A stretch of DNA of 64,000 bases from Streptomyces canus (GCF_030815415.1 NZ_JAUSWW010000001.1:5332001-5396000); one strand, 5' to 3'. Shown: positions 26,893 through 35,920, counted from the stretch's first letter. Program-made: numbers and translations. The notes: generated by a model not told the origin, from the sequence alone.

Positions 26893-27792
26893 GTGTCCGG
26901 ATTCGTAGAAAAGCCCGAGCCGATTCAGGTTCCGGGCCTGGTGCACCTCCACACCGGCAAGGTGCGTGAGCTGTACCAGAACGAGGCGGGCGACCTCGTG
27001 ATGGTCGCCAGCGACCGCATGTCCGCCTTCGACTGGGTGCTGCCGACCGAGATCCCCGACAAGGGCAGCATCCTCACCCAGCTCTCCCTGTGGTGGTTCG
27101 ACCAGCTGCGGGACCTGATCCCCAACCACGTCCTGAGCACCGAACTGCCCGAGGGCGCCCCGGCAGACTGGGCGGGCCGCACCCTCGTCTGCAAGTCGCT
27201 CCAGATGGTCCCGGTGGAAGCCGTCGCCCGCGGCTACCTCACCGGCTCGGGTCTCCTCGAGTACAACGAGTCCCGCACGGTCTGCGGTCTCGCTCTGCCC
27301 GAGGGCCTGGCCGACGGCAGCGAACTCCCCGCCCCGATCTTCACCCCGGCCACCAAGGCCGCGGTCGGCGAGCACGACGAGAACGTCTCCTACGAGGAGG
27401 TCGCCCGCCAGGTCGGAGCCGACACCGCCGCCCGGCTGCGCCAGGCCACCCTCGCCGTTTACTCGCGGGGCCGGGACATCGCCCGCGACCGGGGCATCAT
27501 CCTCGCGGACACCAAGTTCGAGTTCGGCTTCGACGGCGACACCCTCGTCATCGGCGACGAGGTCCTCACCCCGGACTCCTCCCGCTTCTGGCCGGTCGAC
27601 CAGTGGGAGCCGGGCCGCGCGCAGCCCTCGTACGACAAACAGTTCGTGCGCGACTGGCTGACCTCGGCGGAGTCCGGCTGGGACCGCAAGAGCGAGCAGC
27701 CCCCGCCGCCGCTGCCGCAGGAGGTCGTGGACCGGACCCGCGCCAAGTACGTCGAGGCGTACGAGCGACTGACCGGCACCAGCTGGTCGTAA
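26893..27792 (+). CDS. purC: Phosphoribosylaminoimidazole-succinocarboxamide synthase
   Basis: A 299-residue SAICAR synthetase: condenses CAIR with aspartate using ATP. Motifs: LVHLHTGKVRELYQ at the start, VMVASDRMSAFDWVLPTEIPDKG, VEAVARGYLTGSGL, RDIARDRGIILADTKFEFG and GDEVLTPDSSRFWP. GTG 26893 follows GGGGAGGAA. The length is typical of the longer actinobacterial form. Followed by a hairpin terminator and a convergent tRNA-Gly. Confidence 0.97.
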   Translation: MSGFVEKPEPIQVPGLVHLHTGKVRELYQNEAGDLVMVASDRMSAFDWVLPTEIPDKGSILTQLSLWWFDQLRDLIPNHVLSTELPEGAPADWAGRTLVCKSLQMVPVEAVARGYLTGSGLLEYNESRTVCGLALPEGLADGSELPAPIFTPATKAAVGEHDENVSYEEVARQVGADTAARLRQATLAVYSRGRDIARDRGIILADTKFEFGFDGDTLVIGDEVLTPDSSRFWPVDQWEPGRAQPSYDKQFVRDWLTSAESGWDRKSEQPPPPLPQEVVDRTRAKYVEAYERLTGTSWS

Positions 27793-27797
27793 CGCGA

Positions 27798-27823
27798 AAA
27801 GCCCCCGGGAAACCGGGGGCTTT
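27798..27823. terminator. Terminator between purC and tRNA-Gly
   Basis: AAAGCCCCCGG / CCGGGGGCTTT with a short loop; symmetrical, so usable by purC (plus) and the tRNA (minus). Confidence 0.88.
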
Positions 27824-27827
27824 CACA

Positions 27828-27903
27828 TGGAGCGAACGACGAGGTTCGAACTCGCGACCTCAACCTTGGCAAGGTTGCGCTCTACCAACTGAGCTACGTT
27901 CGC
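27828..27903 (-). tRNA. tRNA-Gly (GCC), copy with encoded CCA
   Basis: Acceptor GCGAACG pairs across 27897-27903 and 27832-27838; anticodon loop TTGCCAA; T loop TTCGAAC; CCA encoded at 27828-27830. The 73-base body is identical to the gene at 31599. Confidence 0.95.
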
Positions 27904-27925
27904 ATGCGCCGTGGCGCGAGAACCA

Positions 27926-28534
27926 CTATACCCAACCTCGCTCCCGCGCGAGCCGCACCGCCGCATGGCGGTTCTCCGCCCCGAGCTTCGACACCGCCGA
28001 GGACAGATAGTTCCGCACGGTCCCCTGCGACAGCGCGGCCCGCTCGGCGATCTCCGCGACAGGCGCCCCGTCGGCGGCGAGTTCCAGTACCTCGGCCTCG
28101 CGCGCGGTCAGCGGTGAGTCCCCGGCGGAGATCGCGTCGGCGGCCAACTCCGGGTCGACGTAGCGGTTTCCGGCATGCACCGTGCGGATGATCTCCGCGA
28201 GCCGCTGCGCGCTGACCGTCTTCGGGACGAACCCGCGCACACCGGCCCCAAGGGCCCGCTTGAGATGCCCGGGCCGACCGTGGCTGGTCACGATCAGCAC
28301 CTTGCAGCCGGGCAGTTCGGTGCGCAGGGATGTGGCGACCTTCACACCGTCGGCGCCAGGCATCTGGAGATCCAGTACGGCGACGTCGGGAGCGTGCGCC
28401 TTCGCCATCGCCAGCGCCTCGGGACCGGACGCCGCCTCGGCGACGATCACCAGGTCGTCCTCCAGCGCGAGCAGCGCCGCGAGCGCGCCCCGGATCAGAT
28501 GCTCGTCGTCGGCGAGCAGCAGTCGCACCGTCAT
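27926..28534 (-). CDS. Response regulator, NarL/LuxR family
   Basis: A 202-residue regulator. Receiver domain: acidic pair Asp 9-Asp 10, phospho-acceptor Asp 55 (VAVLDLQMPG), Thr in IVTSHG and Lys in GFVPKT. C-terminal LuxR HTH: SPLTAREAEVLELAADGAPVAEIAERAALSQGTVRNYLSSAVSKLG. Its ATG overlaps the stop of the kinase (ATGA), so the pair is co-translated. DesR-like in layout; likely controls the linked ABC exporter. Confidence 0.93.
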   Translation of the reverse strand: MTVRLLLADDEHLIRGALAALLALEDDLVIVAEAASGPEALAMAKAHAPDVAVLDLQMPGADGVKVATSLRTELPGCKVLIVTSHGRPGHLKRALGAGVRGFVPKTVSAQRLAEIIRTVHAGNRYVDPELAADAISAGDSPLTAREAEVLELAADGAPVAEIAERAALSQGTVRNYLSSAVSKLGAENRHAAVRLARERGWV

Positions 28535-29742
28535 GCCATGACCTCACTCACCCGCAGCGGCACGGAGGCCACCACTCTGAACACACCGTCACCCACGGGC
28601 CCCGCCTCCAACGTCCCGTCCACCGCTGCCAGCCGCTCCCGCAGCCCGGCCAGCCCCGAGCCTCCGGGGCCGGACGGCGCGGCCACCCCGTCGTTCTCCA
28701 CCTTCAGCACCACGCACTCGCGCGTCACCCGCACATCCACCGCGCACCGTCCGGCATCCCCGTGGCGCAGCACATTGGTCGTGGCCTCCCGCACGACCCA
28801 CCCGAGCGCCGACTGCACGTCCACCGGCAGCCCGGCCGCCTCCCCGGACACCTCGCAGCGAATCCCCGCCGCCTCCAACACGCCCTGCGCACCGGTGAGT
28901 TCGACCCCGAGGTCGGCCTCCCGATACCCCCGTACGACATCGCGCACCTCGCGCTGCGACTCCTGCGCGATGCGCTGCACCTCGACCATCTGCTCCTCGG
29001 CCTCGGGCCGCCCGCGCCGCGCCAGCTGTACGGCCAGCTCGCTCTTCAGGGCGATCACCGCGAGGTTGCGCCCCATGACGTCGTGCAGATCGCGCCCGAA
29101 CCGCAGCCGCTCCTCGGCGACGGCGAGCCGGGCCCGGCTCTCGCGGGCCTCGTCGAGTTCGTAGACGGCCTTGAGCAGCCAGACGGAGAAGGCGGCGGCG
29201 AAGGCGACGAACCCGCCGCCGAACAGCACCGCGACTCCGCTGACCAGGGCCGCGAGGGCAGGCACACCCAGCGGGAACCCCACGAGCGCCGCGCCCGCCG
29301 CGAAGCCCCCGACGGTCGCGAACACGCGCCGCCTGCTGCGCACCCCGAGCGCGATCACGCCCGCCCCGTAGGTCAGTACGACGCCGAAGACCCCTCCCGC
29401 CGCGGAGTCGACGTCGTCCCCGCCCGGACCGTGCCCGGAGATGACGAGGGAGGTGACGGCGGTTGCCGCGCTGACGGCGCCGAGCGTCCACAGCAGCCGT
29501 ACGGGCTGCTCACGGCGGCCCCGCACCCAGTCCAGCGCCCGTGACACGGTCAGGCCGCAGACCACCGCGTGCACGCACACCATGAGCATCAGCCAGACGC
29601 CCATCCGGGACCCGACGGTGCCCGCCGTGGGCGCGAGAGCCAGAACCTCGATCACCGCGAAGGAGTGGAACGACCACCGGGTGTACGTCTCGACCTTCGC
29701 CGGCGTGCTCTTGCGCCGCCACCAGCCCCCCGCCTTGCGCAT
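28531..29742 (-). CDS. Sensor histidine kinase, NarL-partner (HisKA_3) type
   Basis: A 403-residue kinase with about five to six membrane helices in the first 195 residues, then a HisKA_3 dimerisation region with the phosphorylated His at about 220 (FGRDLHDVMGRNLAVIALKSELA) and an HATPase domain (WVVREATTNVLRHGDAG, GSGLAGLRERLAAVDG). ATG 29742 is preferred over a longer open frame because it begins the membrane region. Partner of the downstream response regulator; resembles DesK. Confidence 0.9.
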   Translation of the reverse strand: MRKAGGWWRRKSTPAKVETYTRWSFHSFAVIEVLALAPTAGTVGSRMGVWLMLMVCVHAVVCGLTVSRALDWVRGRREQPVRLLWTLGAVSAATAVTSLVISGHGPGGDDVDSAAGGVFGVVLTYGAGVIALGVRSRRRVFATVGGFAAGAALVGFPLGVPALAALVSGVAVLFGGGFVAFAAAFSVWLLKAVYELDEARESRARLAVAEERLRFGRDLHDVMGRNLAVIALKSELAVQLARRGRPEAEEQMVEVQRIAQESQREVRDVVRGYREADLGVELTGAQGVLEAAGIRCEVSGEAAGLPVDVQSALGWVVREATTNVLRHGDAGRCAVDVRVTRECVVLKVENDGVAAPSGPGGSGLAGLRERLAAVDGTLEAGPVGDGVFRVVASVPLRVSEVMA

Positions 29743-29759
29743 GTTGTGCTCCCCCTGTG

Positions 29760-30536
29760 TCAGCGCCTGGGTTCCCAGCGGAACCACCGTCGTACAGCAA
29801 ACACGCCGAGGACCGTCCAGGCCAGGGCGGTCAGCACCGGTCCGAGGGTCTCGTACGCCGACAGCTCTCCGGTCCAGCCGCCGCGGACCAGCGTGATCAC
29901 CGGAGTCAGCGGCAGCAGCTCGCACACCGACGCCATGCGGTCGGGCAGGACCTCCAGCGGGACGGCCATGCCGGAGCCGAGCATCGAGACGAACATCATG
30001 GGCAGCGTGGTGACCTGGGCGCTCTCGGTGGTGCGGGTGAACGCCGAGGTCACCGCCGCGAGCAGGGCGCACAGCACGAGCCCCAGGAGCAGTGCCAGCA
30101 CCGCGAGATGGGGCGCGCGGGGCGCGGGGACGTCGAGCAGGACCGTGCAGCCGACCGCCAGGAGGACGGACTGCGCGAGGCCCGTGACGACGGCCGGGAG
30201 GGCGGATCCCGCGAGGATCTCGTTGTCCCGCAGTTCACCGGTGCGCAGCCGCTTGAGGACGAGTTCCTCGCGCCGGGCGGTGAAGACACCGACGAGCGCT
30301 CCGTACACCGCGAAGATCAGCGAGAACCCGATGGCGGCGGGCAGGACGACGGTGCCGGGAGTGAGGCCGGACTTCTCGAGGTCCATGTCCTTGGTCGCCG
30401 ACCACACGCTGAACGGAAGGACCAGCGGTACGAACAGAGCCGCTACGAGTGTTCCCCTGCTGCGTCCGAGCAGTGTCGCCTCGGCGCGGGCCAGCGCTGT
30501 CAGCCGGCCCGCCGGGGTGGTGATCGTCCCGCTCAT
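29760..30536 (-). CDS. ABC-2 type transporter permease
   Basis: A 258-residue membrane protein with six hydrophobic segments and an ABC-2 pattern (SLLGR-type start ATLLGRSRGTLVAALFVPLVLP, ARREELVLKRLRTGELRDNEILAGS, ending in ELLPLTPVITLVRGG). Its start overlaps the ATPase stop (ATGA). It likely forms a DrrAB-like exporter with the ATPase. A 17-base gap follows before the kinase gene. Confidence 0.88.
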   Translation of the reverse strand: MSGTITTPAGRLTALARAEATLLGRSRGTLVAALFVPLVLPFSVWSATKDMDLEKSGLTPGTVVLPAAIGFSLIFAVYGALVGVFTARREELVLKRLRTGELRDNEILAGSALPAVVTGLAQSVLLAVGCTVLLDVPAPRAPHLAVLALLLGLVLCALLAAVTSAFTRTTESAQVTTLPMMFVSMLGSGMAVPLEVLPDRMASVCELLPLTPVITLVRGGWTGELSAYETLGPVLTALAWTVLGVFAVRRWFRWEPRR

Positions 30537-31468
30537 GCCACATTCTCCTTCGTCTGGAACCCCTGCGCGATCCCGAGGAACGCCTCTTCCAGCGAAGCCG
30601 ACCGCACATCGAGCCCCCGCAGCTCGATCCCCGCCCCCGAAGCCCACACCAGCAGCCCCGTCGCCGCGCGCTGCAACTCCCGCGTCCGCAGCCGTACGAC
30701 CCGGCCGTCGACCTCGTGGGACAGCACCCCCAGCTCTCCGAGCGGCGGCAGATCGCCCACGAAGTACTCCTCGGGCAGTTCGAAGGAGATCCGCGAGGGC
30801 TGTCCGGCCGTCACCTCGGCCGGTGTCCCGGTGACCGCGATCCGCCCCTCGTGCAGGATGGCGAGCCGGTCGGCGAGGCCCTCGGCCTCCTCCAGGTAGT
30901 GCGTGGTCAGCAGCACCGTAGTACCGCCGTCGCGCAGCGCCCGGACCAGCTCCCAGGTGTCCCGGCGCCCTTCGGCGTCGAGCCCGGTCGTCGGCTCGTC
31001 CAGGAACAGCACCTCCGGGTTCCCGAGCAGTGCGAGCGCCAGGTCCAGGCGCCGCCGCTCACCGCCGGACAGCTGCTTCACCCGTACGTCGGCCCGCCGC
31101 GCGAGCCCGACGAGCTCCAGCGCCTCCCGTGCGGGCCGCGCCCCGCTCACGCATCCCGCCCACATCCGGGCGGTCTCGGCGACGGTGAGCTCGGACGGGA
31201 ATCCGCCCTCCTGGAGCATCACGCCGGTGCGCGGCCTGACGACGGCCCGCTCCTCGTAGGGATCGTGTCCGAGGACCCGTGCCCGGCCGTCGGTCGGCCG
31301 GGCGAGCCCCTCCAGGAGTTCCACGGTCGATGTCTTGCCGGCTCCGTTGGTGCCGAGCAGTGCGAAGATCTCGCCCCGGTCCACGGAGAAGCTGATTCCG
31401 CGGACCGCTTCGAACCCGCCCCCGTAGACGCGTCGCAGGTCGGTGACCTCAATCACGTTCGTGTTCAT
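30533..31468 (-). CDS. ABC transporter ATP-binding protein (DrrA type)
   Basis: A 311-residue ATPase: Walker A GTNGAGKTS (about 39-47), signature LSGGERRRLDLALALLG, Walker B VLFLDEPTTGLD, switch His in LLTTHYLEEAE. The extra C-terminal domain of about 90 residues is typical of drug/antibiotic exporters. First gene of a four-gene minus-strand operon (ATPase, permease, kinase, regulator). Likely induced through its own two-component system, as in BceRS- or DesKR-like modules; the substrate is unknown. Confidence 0.93.
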   Translation of the reverse strand: MNTNVIEVTDLRRVYGGGFEAVRGISFSVDRGEIFALLGTNGAGKTSTVELLEGLARPTDGRARVLGHDPYEERAVVRPRTGVMLQEGGFPSELTVAETARMWAGCVSGARPAREALELVGLARRADVRVKQLSGGERRRLDLALALLGNPEVLFLDEPTTGLDAEGRRDTWELVRALRDGGTTVLLTTHYLEEAEGLADRLAILHEGRIAVTGTPAEVTAGQPSRISFELPEEYFVGDLPPLGELGVLSHEVDGRVVRLRTRELQRAATGLLVWASGAGIELRGLDVRSASLEEAFLGIAQGFQTKENVA

Positions 31469-31559
31469 GGTTCAAGCATCTCGGTGCCCCGGGCCCGGAA
31501 GCAGTGCGCGCTGTCATCGCTCGGCATGACAGATGTCAGGGGTACGCCAACCAACGGAA

Positions 31560-31589
31560 AAGCCCCCCGACAGAAGCCGGGGGGGCCTT
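31560..31589 (-). terminator. Terminator of tRNA-Gly
   Basis: GC hairpin with arms of C6 and G7 flanked by AA/TT, just beyond the 3' end of the minus-strand tRNA. Confidence 0.75.
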
Positions 31590-31598
31590 CGCATCAAG

Positions 31599-31671
31599 AG
31601 CGAACGACGAGGTTCGAACTCGCGACCTCAACCTTGGCAAGGTTGCGCTCTACCAACTGAGCTACGTTCGC
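31599..31671 (-). tRNA. tRNA-Gly (GCC), copy without encoded CCA
   Basis: Body identical over 73 bases to 27831-27903. No CCA follows the discriminator base here, unlike the other copy. Confidence 0.95.
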
Positions 31672-31750
31672 ATTGCCTCCGACCGGCTCTCACCGATCGG
31701 CGCGGACACCATCCTACCTGATCCACAACAGTGGCCAGATGGTGGTGCAG

Positions 31751-31822
31751 AGCGGGTGACAGGAATTGCACACTGCGCCTTCCCCCTGGAAGGGGGATGT
31801 TCTGCTACTGAACTACACCCGC
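31751..31822 (-). tRNA. tRNA-Gly (TCC)
   Basis: 72 bases; acceptor GCGGGTG pairs across 31816-31822 and 31752-31758; anticodon loop CTTCCAG (TCC); CCA not encoded. Confidence 0.93.
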
Positions 31823-31956
31823 ATGTACTCCGTGGGCTGGGCTTTTGCGTCCCCGCCCCTCGGCGTGCTCCAGACTCTAGCCGACCAGGTGGGGTGCAAC
31901 GCAAGTCGGTTGCGCTCAGGGCCCGCTGACGGACCCTGAGCACGCCCTGTGAGCTG

Positions 31957-32274
31957 TCACTGCGCCGCGGCGAACGCCTCGTAGACCTTCTTGGGGATAC
32001 GGCCGCGCGCGGGCACGTCCATCTTGTTCGCCTGGGCCCAGGCGCGGACGGCCGCCGGGTCGGGGGCGACCTCCGTCTGCCGGTAGGCCTTGCCGGACTT
32101 CGACCGCTTGCGGCCGGCGTCCACGTAGGGCTCGAGCGCCTCACGCAGTTTCTTGGCATTCGCTTGATTCAGGTCGATCTCGTACGACTTGCCATCAAGT
32201 CCGAAGGCGATCGTTTCCGCCGCTTCCGAGCCGTCGATGTCGTCAGAGAGAGTGACCACGACCTTCTGCGCCAC
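31957..32274 (-). CDS. lsrL: Lsr2-like nucleoid-associated protein (LsrL)
   Basis: A 105-residue Lsr2 homologue beginning AQKVVVTLSDDIDGSEAAETI, with the N-terminal dimerisation/bridging domain, a basic linker (GRKRSKSGKAYR) and a C-terminal DNA-binding domain with the AT-hook-like RGR in VPARGRIPKKVYEAF. GTG 32274 is chosen: AAGGGA lies 9 bases upstream and the product matches the Lsr2 start. Position next to purS is that of LsrL, the second Lsr2 paralogue of Streptomyces. Lsr2 proteins coat AT-rich DNA and silence acquired genes; the specific role of LsrL is less clear. Confidence 0.9.
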   Translation of the reverse strand: MAQKVVVTLSDDIDGSEAAETIAFGLDGKSYEIDLNQANAKKLREALEPYVDAGRKRSKSGKAYRQTEVAPDPAAVRAWAQANKMDVPARGRIPKKVYEAFAAAQ

Positions 32275-32442
32275 GAATATCGGTCCCTTCATACGGCACT
32301 TGCCAATTCATTTGTACAGTGCCCGACAATGCAATGGGAAGCCCGACTAAATCCTTCCGCGTGTCTGAGCGCAATAGGTATCGGGTGTCGATCGGGGATC
32401 TTTCCTGGAAATTTTCGTGAACACAGCCGTTGATACCGGATC

Positions 32443-32456
32443 GTGACGGCAGTCAC
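32443..32456. promoter_or_regulatory. GTGAC-N4-GTCAC palindrome between lsrL and purS
   Basis: A perfect palindrome with arms CGTGAC/GTCACG. It fits GTGN6GNCAC, the consensus reported for Streptomyces Crp. It lies about 110 bases before purS and 170 before lsrL, so could serve either gene. The 290-base gap is visibly AT-richer than its surroundings. Confidence 0.45.
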
Positions 32457-32566
32457 GTAGCTTCCTACAAGTCGACGCGCGTAGAAATTTTGTGCGGGTA
32501 GTCTGAAGACACTGTTGGACAGAGCCCTTCAGGAACCTTGCTCAGCACCACACACCGGGAGTGCCA

Positions 32567-32830
32567 GTGGCACGCGTCGTAGTCGACGTCATGCTCAAGC
32601 CGGAGATCCTCGACCCCCAGGGCCAGGCGGTGCAGCGCGCACTGCCGCGTCTGGGTTTCGAAGGCATCTCCGACGTACGTCAGGGAAAGCGATTCGAACT
32701 GGAAGTTGACGGACCGGTCGACGAGGCCGCGCTCGCCCGCATCCACGATCTTGCGGAATCCTTCCTCGCCAACACCGTGATCGAGGACTTCACCGTGAAG
32801 GTGGAAGAAGTCGCGGAGGCCGCGAAGTGA
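32567..32830 (+). CDS. purS: Phosphoribosylformylglycinamidine synthase subunit PurS
   Basis: An 87-residue protein with the PurS fold sequence: ARVVVDVMLKPEILDPQGQAVQRAL, GFEGISDVRQGKRFELEV, and LANTVIEDFTV. It bridges PurQ and PurL in the three-part FGAM synthase. GTG 32567 is preferred (CGGGAG 5 bases upstream); GTG 32561 would add two residues. Its stop overlaps purQ. Confidence 0.95.
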   Translation: MARVVVDVMLKPEILDPQGQAVQRALPRLGFEGISDVRQGKRFELEVDGPVDEAALARIHDLAESFLANTVIEDFTVKVEEVAEAAK

Positions 32831-33531
32831 CCGCTCGTATTGGCGTCGTCACTTTCCCGGGGAGTCTCGACGACCGGGACACCCAGCGCGCGATCCGCCT
32901 CGCGGGTGCCGAACCGGTCGCCCTCTGGCACAAGGACAAGGACCTCCACCAGGTCGACGCCGTGGTGCTGCCCGGCGGTTTCTCCTACGGCGACTATCTG
33001 CGGGCCGGCGCCATCTCCCGCTTCTCGCCCGTGATGGAGACGGTCATCGAGCAGGCGAAGGCCGGGCTCCCGGTCCTCGGTATCTGCAACGGGTTCCAGA
33101 TCCTCACCGAGGCCCACCTCCTCCCGGGCGGGATGCTCGGCAACGACCACCTCCACTTCATCTGCCGCGACCAGAAGCTGCGGGTGGAGAACGCGGAGAC
33201 CGCCTGGACGGCCGACTACGAGTCCGGCCAGGAGATCCACATCCCGCTGAAGAATATGGACGGCCGGTACGTCGCCGACGAGTACACCCTCGACAAGCTC
33301 GAGGCCGAGGGCCGTGTCGCCTTCCGGTACGTCGCCCGCGGCGAAGCCGCTGATGGATACGGAAACCCGAACGGCTCGCTCCGCGACATCGCCGGCATCA
33401 CCAACGAGGCCGGGAACGTCGTAGGCCTCATGCCGCACCCGGAGCACGCCGTCGAGCCGCTCATCGGCTCCGGCCGCACCGACGGCCTCCCCTTCTTCAC
33501 CTCGATCCTCAAGAAGCTGGTCAACGCATGA
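32827..33531 (+). CDS. purQ: Phosphoribosylformylglycinamidine synthase subunit PurQ (glutaminase)
   Basis: A 234-residue class I glutamine amidotransferase. Nucleophile Cys in PVLGICNGFQIL (about residue 88), catalytic His and Glu in MPHPEHAVE near the C-terminus. It provides ammonia to PurL. GTG start overlaps purS stop; its stop overlaps purL (ATGA), giving fixed stoichiometry through coupling. Confidence 0.97.
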   Translation: MTARIGVVTFPGSLDDRDTQRAIRLAGAEPVALWHKDKDLHQVDAVVLPGGFSYGDYLRAGAISRFSPVMETVIEQAKAGLPVLGICNGFQILTEAHLLPGGMLGNDHLHFICRDQKLRVENAETAWTADYESGQEIHIPLKNMDGRYVADEYTLDKLEAEGRVAFRYVARGEAADGYGNPNGSLRDIAGITNEAGNVVGLMPHPEHAVEPLIGSGRTDGLPFFTSILKKLVNA

Positions 33532-35786
33532 GCCGGACGCCTCTGGACACGGTCGAGCACGCGGCCGCGACCCCCGACGTCGAGCTGCCCTGGGCCGAAC
33601 TCGGTCTGAAGAAGGACGAGTACGAGCGGGTCGTGGAGATCCTCGGCCGCCGGCCCACCGGTGCCGAGCTCGCCATGTACTCGGTCATGTGGTCCGAGCA
33701 CTGCTCCTACAAGTCCTCGAAGGTCCACCTCCGCCAGTTCGGCGAGAAGGCCCCCCAGTCCGACGCGCTGCTCGTGGGCATCGGCGAGAACGCGGGCGTC
33801 GTGGACGTCGGCCAGGGCTACGCGGTCACCTTCAAGGTCGAGTCGCACAACCACCCGTCCTACGTCGAGCCCTACCAGGGTGCGGCCACCGGTGTCGGAG
33901 GCATCGTCCGCGACATCATCGCGATGGGCGCGCGCCCGGTCGCGGTCGTGGACCCGCTGCGGTTCGGCGCGGCCGACCACCCCGACACCAAGCGCGTGCT
34001 GCCGGGTGTCGTCGCGGGCATCGGCGGCTACGGCAACTGCCTCGGCCTGCCCAACATCGGCGGCGAGGTCGTCTTCGACTCCTGCTACCAGGGCAACCCG
34101 CTGGTCAACGCCGGTGCCATCGGCGTCATGCGGCACGAGGACATCCACCTCGCGAAGGCGTCCGGCTCGGGCAACAAGGTCATCCTGTACGGGGCCCGGA
34201 CCGGCGGTGACGGTATCGGCGGCGCCTCGATCCTGGCCTCCGAGACCTTCGACGACGCCAAGCCCTCGAAGCGCCCCGCCGTCCAGGTCGGCGACCCCTT
34301 CCAGGAGAAGCTCCTCATCGAGTGCACCCTGGAGGCCTTCAAGGAGAAGCTGGTCGTCGGCATCCAGGACCTCGGCGCGGCCGGTCTGTCCTGTGCCACC
34401 TCCGAGCTGGCCTCCAACGGCTCCGGCGGCATGCGCGTGACGCTGGACGACGTACCGCTGCGTGACTCCACGCTCTCGCCCGAGGAAATCCTCATGAGCG
34501 AGTCGCAGGAACGCATGTGCGCGGTCGTCGAGCCGGAGAAGGTCGACCGGTTCCTGGAGATCTGCGAGAAGTGGGACGTCATCGCCACCGTCATCGGTGA
34601 GGTGACCGACGGCGACCGCCTGGAGATCTACTGGCACGGCGGCAAGATCGTCGACGTCGACCCGCGCACGGTCGCACACGACGGCCCGGTCTACGAGCGC
34701 CCCTACGCCCGCCCGTCCTGGCAGGACGAGCTCCAGGCGGACGACGCGAACAAGCTGCCGCGGCCCGCTTCGAGCGACGAGCTCAAGCAGCAGGTCCTCC
34801 AGCTGGTGAGCTCGCCCAACCAGGCCTCCAAGAAGTGGATCACCTCGCAGTACGACCACTTCGTGCAGGGCAACACGGTGCTGGCCCAGCCCGAGGACTC
34901 GGGCATGATCCGCATCGACGAGGAGACCGGCCTCGGCGTCGCCATCGCGACGGACGGCAATGGCCGCTACGCGAAGCTGGACCCCTACGCGGGCGCCCAG
35001 CTGGCTCTGTCGGAGGCCTACCGCAACGTCGCCACGACGGGAGCCAAGCCGCTCGCGGTGTCGGACTGCCTGAACTTCGGCTCGCCCGAGGACCCGGCCG
35101 TCATGTGGCAGTTCGCCGAGGCCATCCGTGGACTGGCCGACGCCTGCCAGCAGTTGGGCACCCCGGTGACCGGCGGCAATGTCTCCCTCTACAACCAGAC
35201 GGGCGAGGTGGCCATCCACCCCACCCCGGTGGTCGCGGTCCTGGGCGTCATCGACGACGTGGCGCGCCGCACGCCGGTCGCCTTCCAGGAGGAGGGCCAG
35301 CTGCTGTACCTCCTCGGCGACACGCGTGAGGAGTTCGGCGGCTCGGCCTGGTCCCAGGTCGTCCACGACCACCTCGGCGGCCTCCCCCCGAAGGTCGACC
35401 TGGAGCGTGAGCGGCTGCTGGCCGAGATCCTGATCTCCGCCTCCCGCGACGGCATGATCGACTCCGCGCACGACCTCTCCGACGGCGGCCTGATCCAGGC
35501 GGTCGTGGAGTCGGCGCTGCTCGGCGGCAAGGGCGCGCGTCTGGTCGTACCGGACGGGCTCGACGCCTTCACCCTCCTCTTCTCCGAGTCGGCGGGACGC
35601 GCGGTCGTCGCCGTGCCGCGCTCCGAGGAGCTCCGCTTCAACGACATGTGCGGTGCGCGCGGCCTGCCGGTCACCCGCATCGGGGTCGTGGACGGGGACA
35701 CGGTCGAGCTCCAGGGCGAGTTCGAGCTGTCCCTGGAGGAGCTGCGCACGGCGCACGAGGAGACGATCCCGGCGCTGCTGGCTTAG
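33528..35786 (+). CDS. purL: Phosphoribosylformylglycinamidine synthase subunit PurL
   Basis: A 752-residue small-type PurL, the ATP-dependent synthetase part of FGAM synthase (FGAR to FGAM). Motifs: YSVMWSEHCSYKSSK near residue 50, FKVESHNHPSYVEPYQGAATGVGGIVRDI, GNPLVNAGAIG, and a second internal repeat with NFGSPEDP and DLSDGGL. It lacks the glutaminase domain carried by large PurL, consistent with separate purQ and purS. Last gene of the operon; a hairpin follows 15 bases later. Confidence 0.97.
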   Translation: MSRTPLDTVEHAAATPDVELPWAELGLKKDEYERVVEILGRRPTGAELAMYSVMWSEHCSYKSSKVHLRQFGEKAPQSDALLVGIGENAGVVDVGQGYAVTFKVESHNHPSYVEPYQGAATGVGGIVRDIIAMGARPVAVVDPLRFGAADHPDTKRVLPGVVAGIGGYGNCLGLPNIGGEVVFDSCYQGNPLVNAGAIGVMRHEDIHLAKASGSGNKVILYGARTGGDGIGGASILASETFDDAKPSKRPAVQVGDPFQEKLLIECTLEAFKEKLVVGIQDLGAAGLSCATSELASNGSGGMRVTLDDVPLRDSTLSPEEILMSESQERMCAVVEPEKVDRFLEICEKWDVIATVIGEVTDGDRLEIYWHGGKIVDVDPRTVAHDGPVYERPYARPSWQDELQADDANKLPRPASSDELKQQVLQLVSSPNQASKKWITSQYDHFVQGNTVLAQPEDSGMIRIDEETGLGVAIATDGNGRYAKLDPYAGAQLALSEAYRNVATTGAKPLAVSDCLNFGSPEDPAVMWQFAEAIRGLADACQQLGTPVTGGNVSLYNQTGEVAIHPTPVVAVLGVIDDVARRTPVAFQEEGQLLYLLGDTREEFGGSAWSQVVHDHLGGLPPKVDLERERLLAEILISASRDGMIDSAHDLSDGGLIQAVVESALLGGKGARLVVPDGLDAFTLLFSESAGRAVVAVPRSEELRFNDMCGARGLPVTRIGVVDGDTVELQGEFELSLEELRTAHEETIPALLA

Positions 35787-35801
35787 CGGCTCTACGGCGT
35801 C

Positions 35802-35836
35802 GAAGGCCCCGTCCGTTCCCAACGGCCGGGGCCTTC
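35802..35836 (+). terminator. Terminator after purL
   Basis: 10-bp stem GAAGGCCCCG / CGGGGCCTTC with a 15-base loop. Confidence 0.8.
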
Positions 35837-35865
35837 ACGCGTGTTCACGGCTGCCGCTGGTGAAC

Positions 35866-35913
35866 TGCGTCAAGCAACCCAAGGGTTGACGCAATTACGT
35901 AGTTCCGTACGAT
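35866..35913 (+). promoter_or_regulatory. Promoter with embedded operator for the ArsR-like gene
   Basis: TGCGTCAA (35866-35873) and TTGACGCA (35886-35893) form a perfect inverted repeat, with an inner palindrome CAACCCAAGGGTTG. The right arm contains TTGACG, a good -35 box, 16 bases before TACGAT (35908-35913), a good -10. Transcription would begin at or next to the ATG at 35921, so the mRNA is probably leaderless. A repressor bound to the repeat would cover the -35 box, suggesting autoregulation. Confidence 0.65.
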
Positions 35914-35920
35914 CGGGCGT

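Noticed and set aside
27830..31671. The two tRNA-Gly copies as attachment sites of a mobile element
   Set aside because: No integrase or mobile gene between them, both tRNAs are complete and the operon looks native in codon use; kept only as a low-interest observation.
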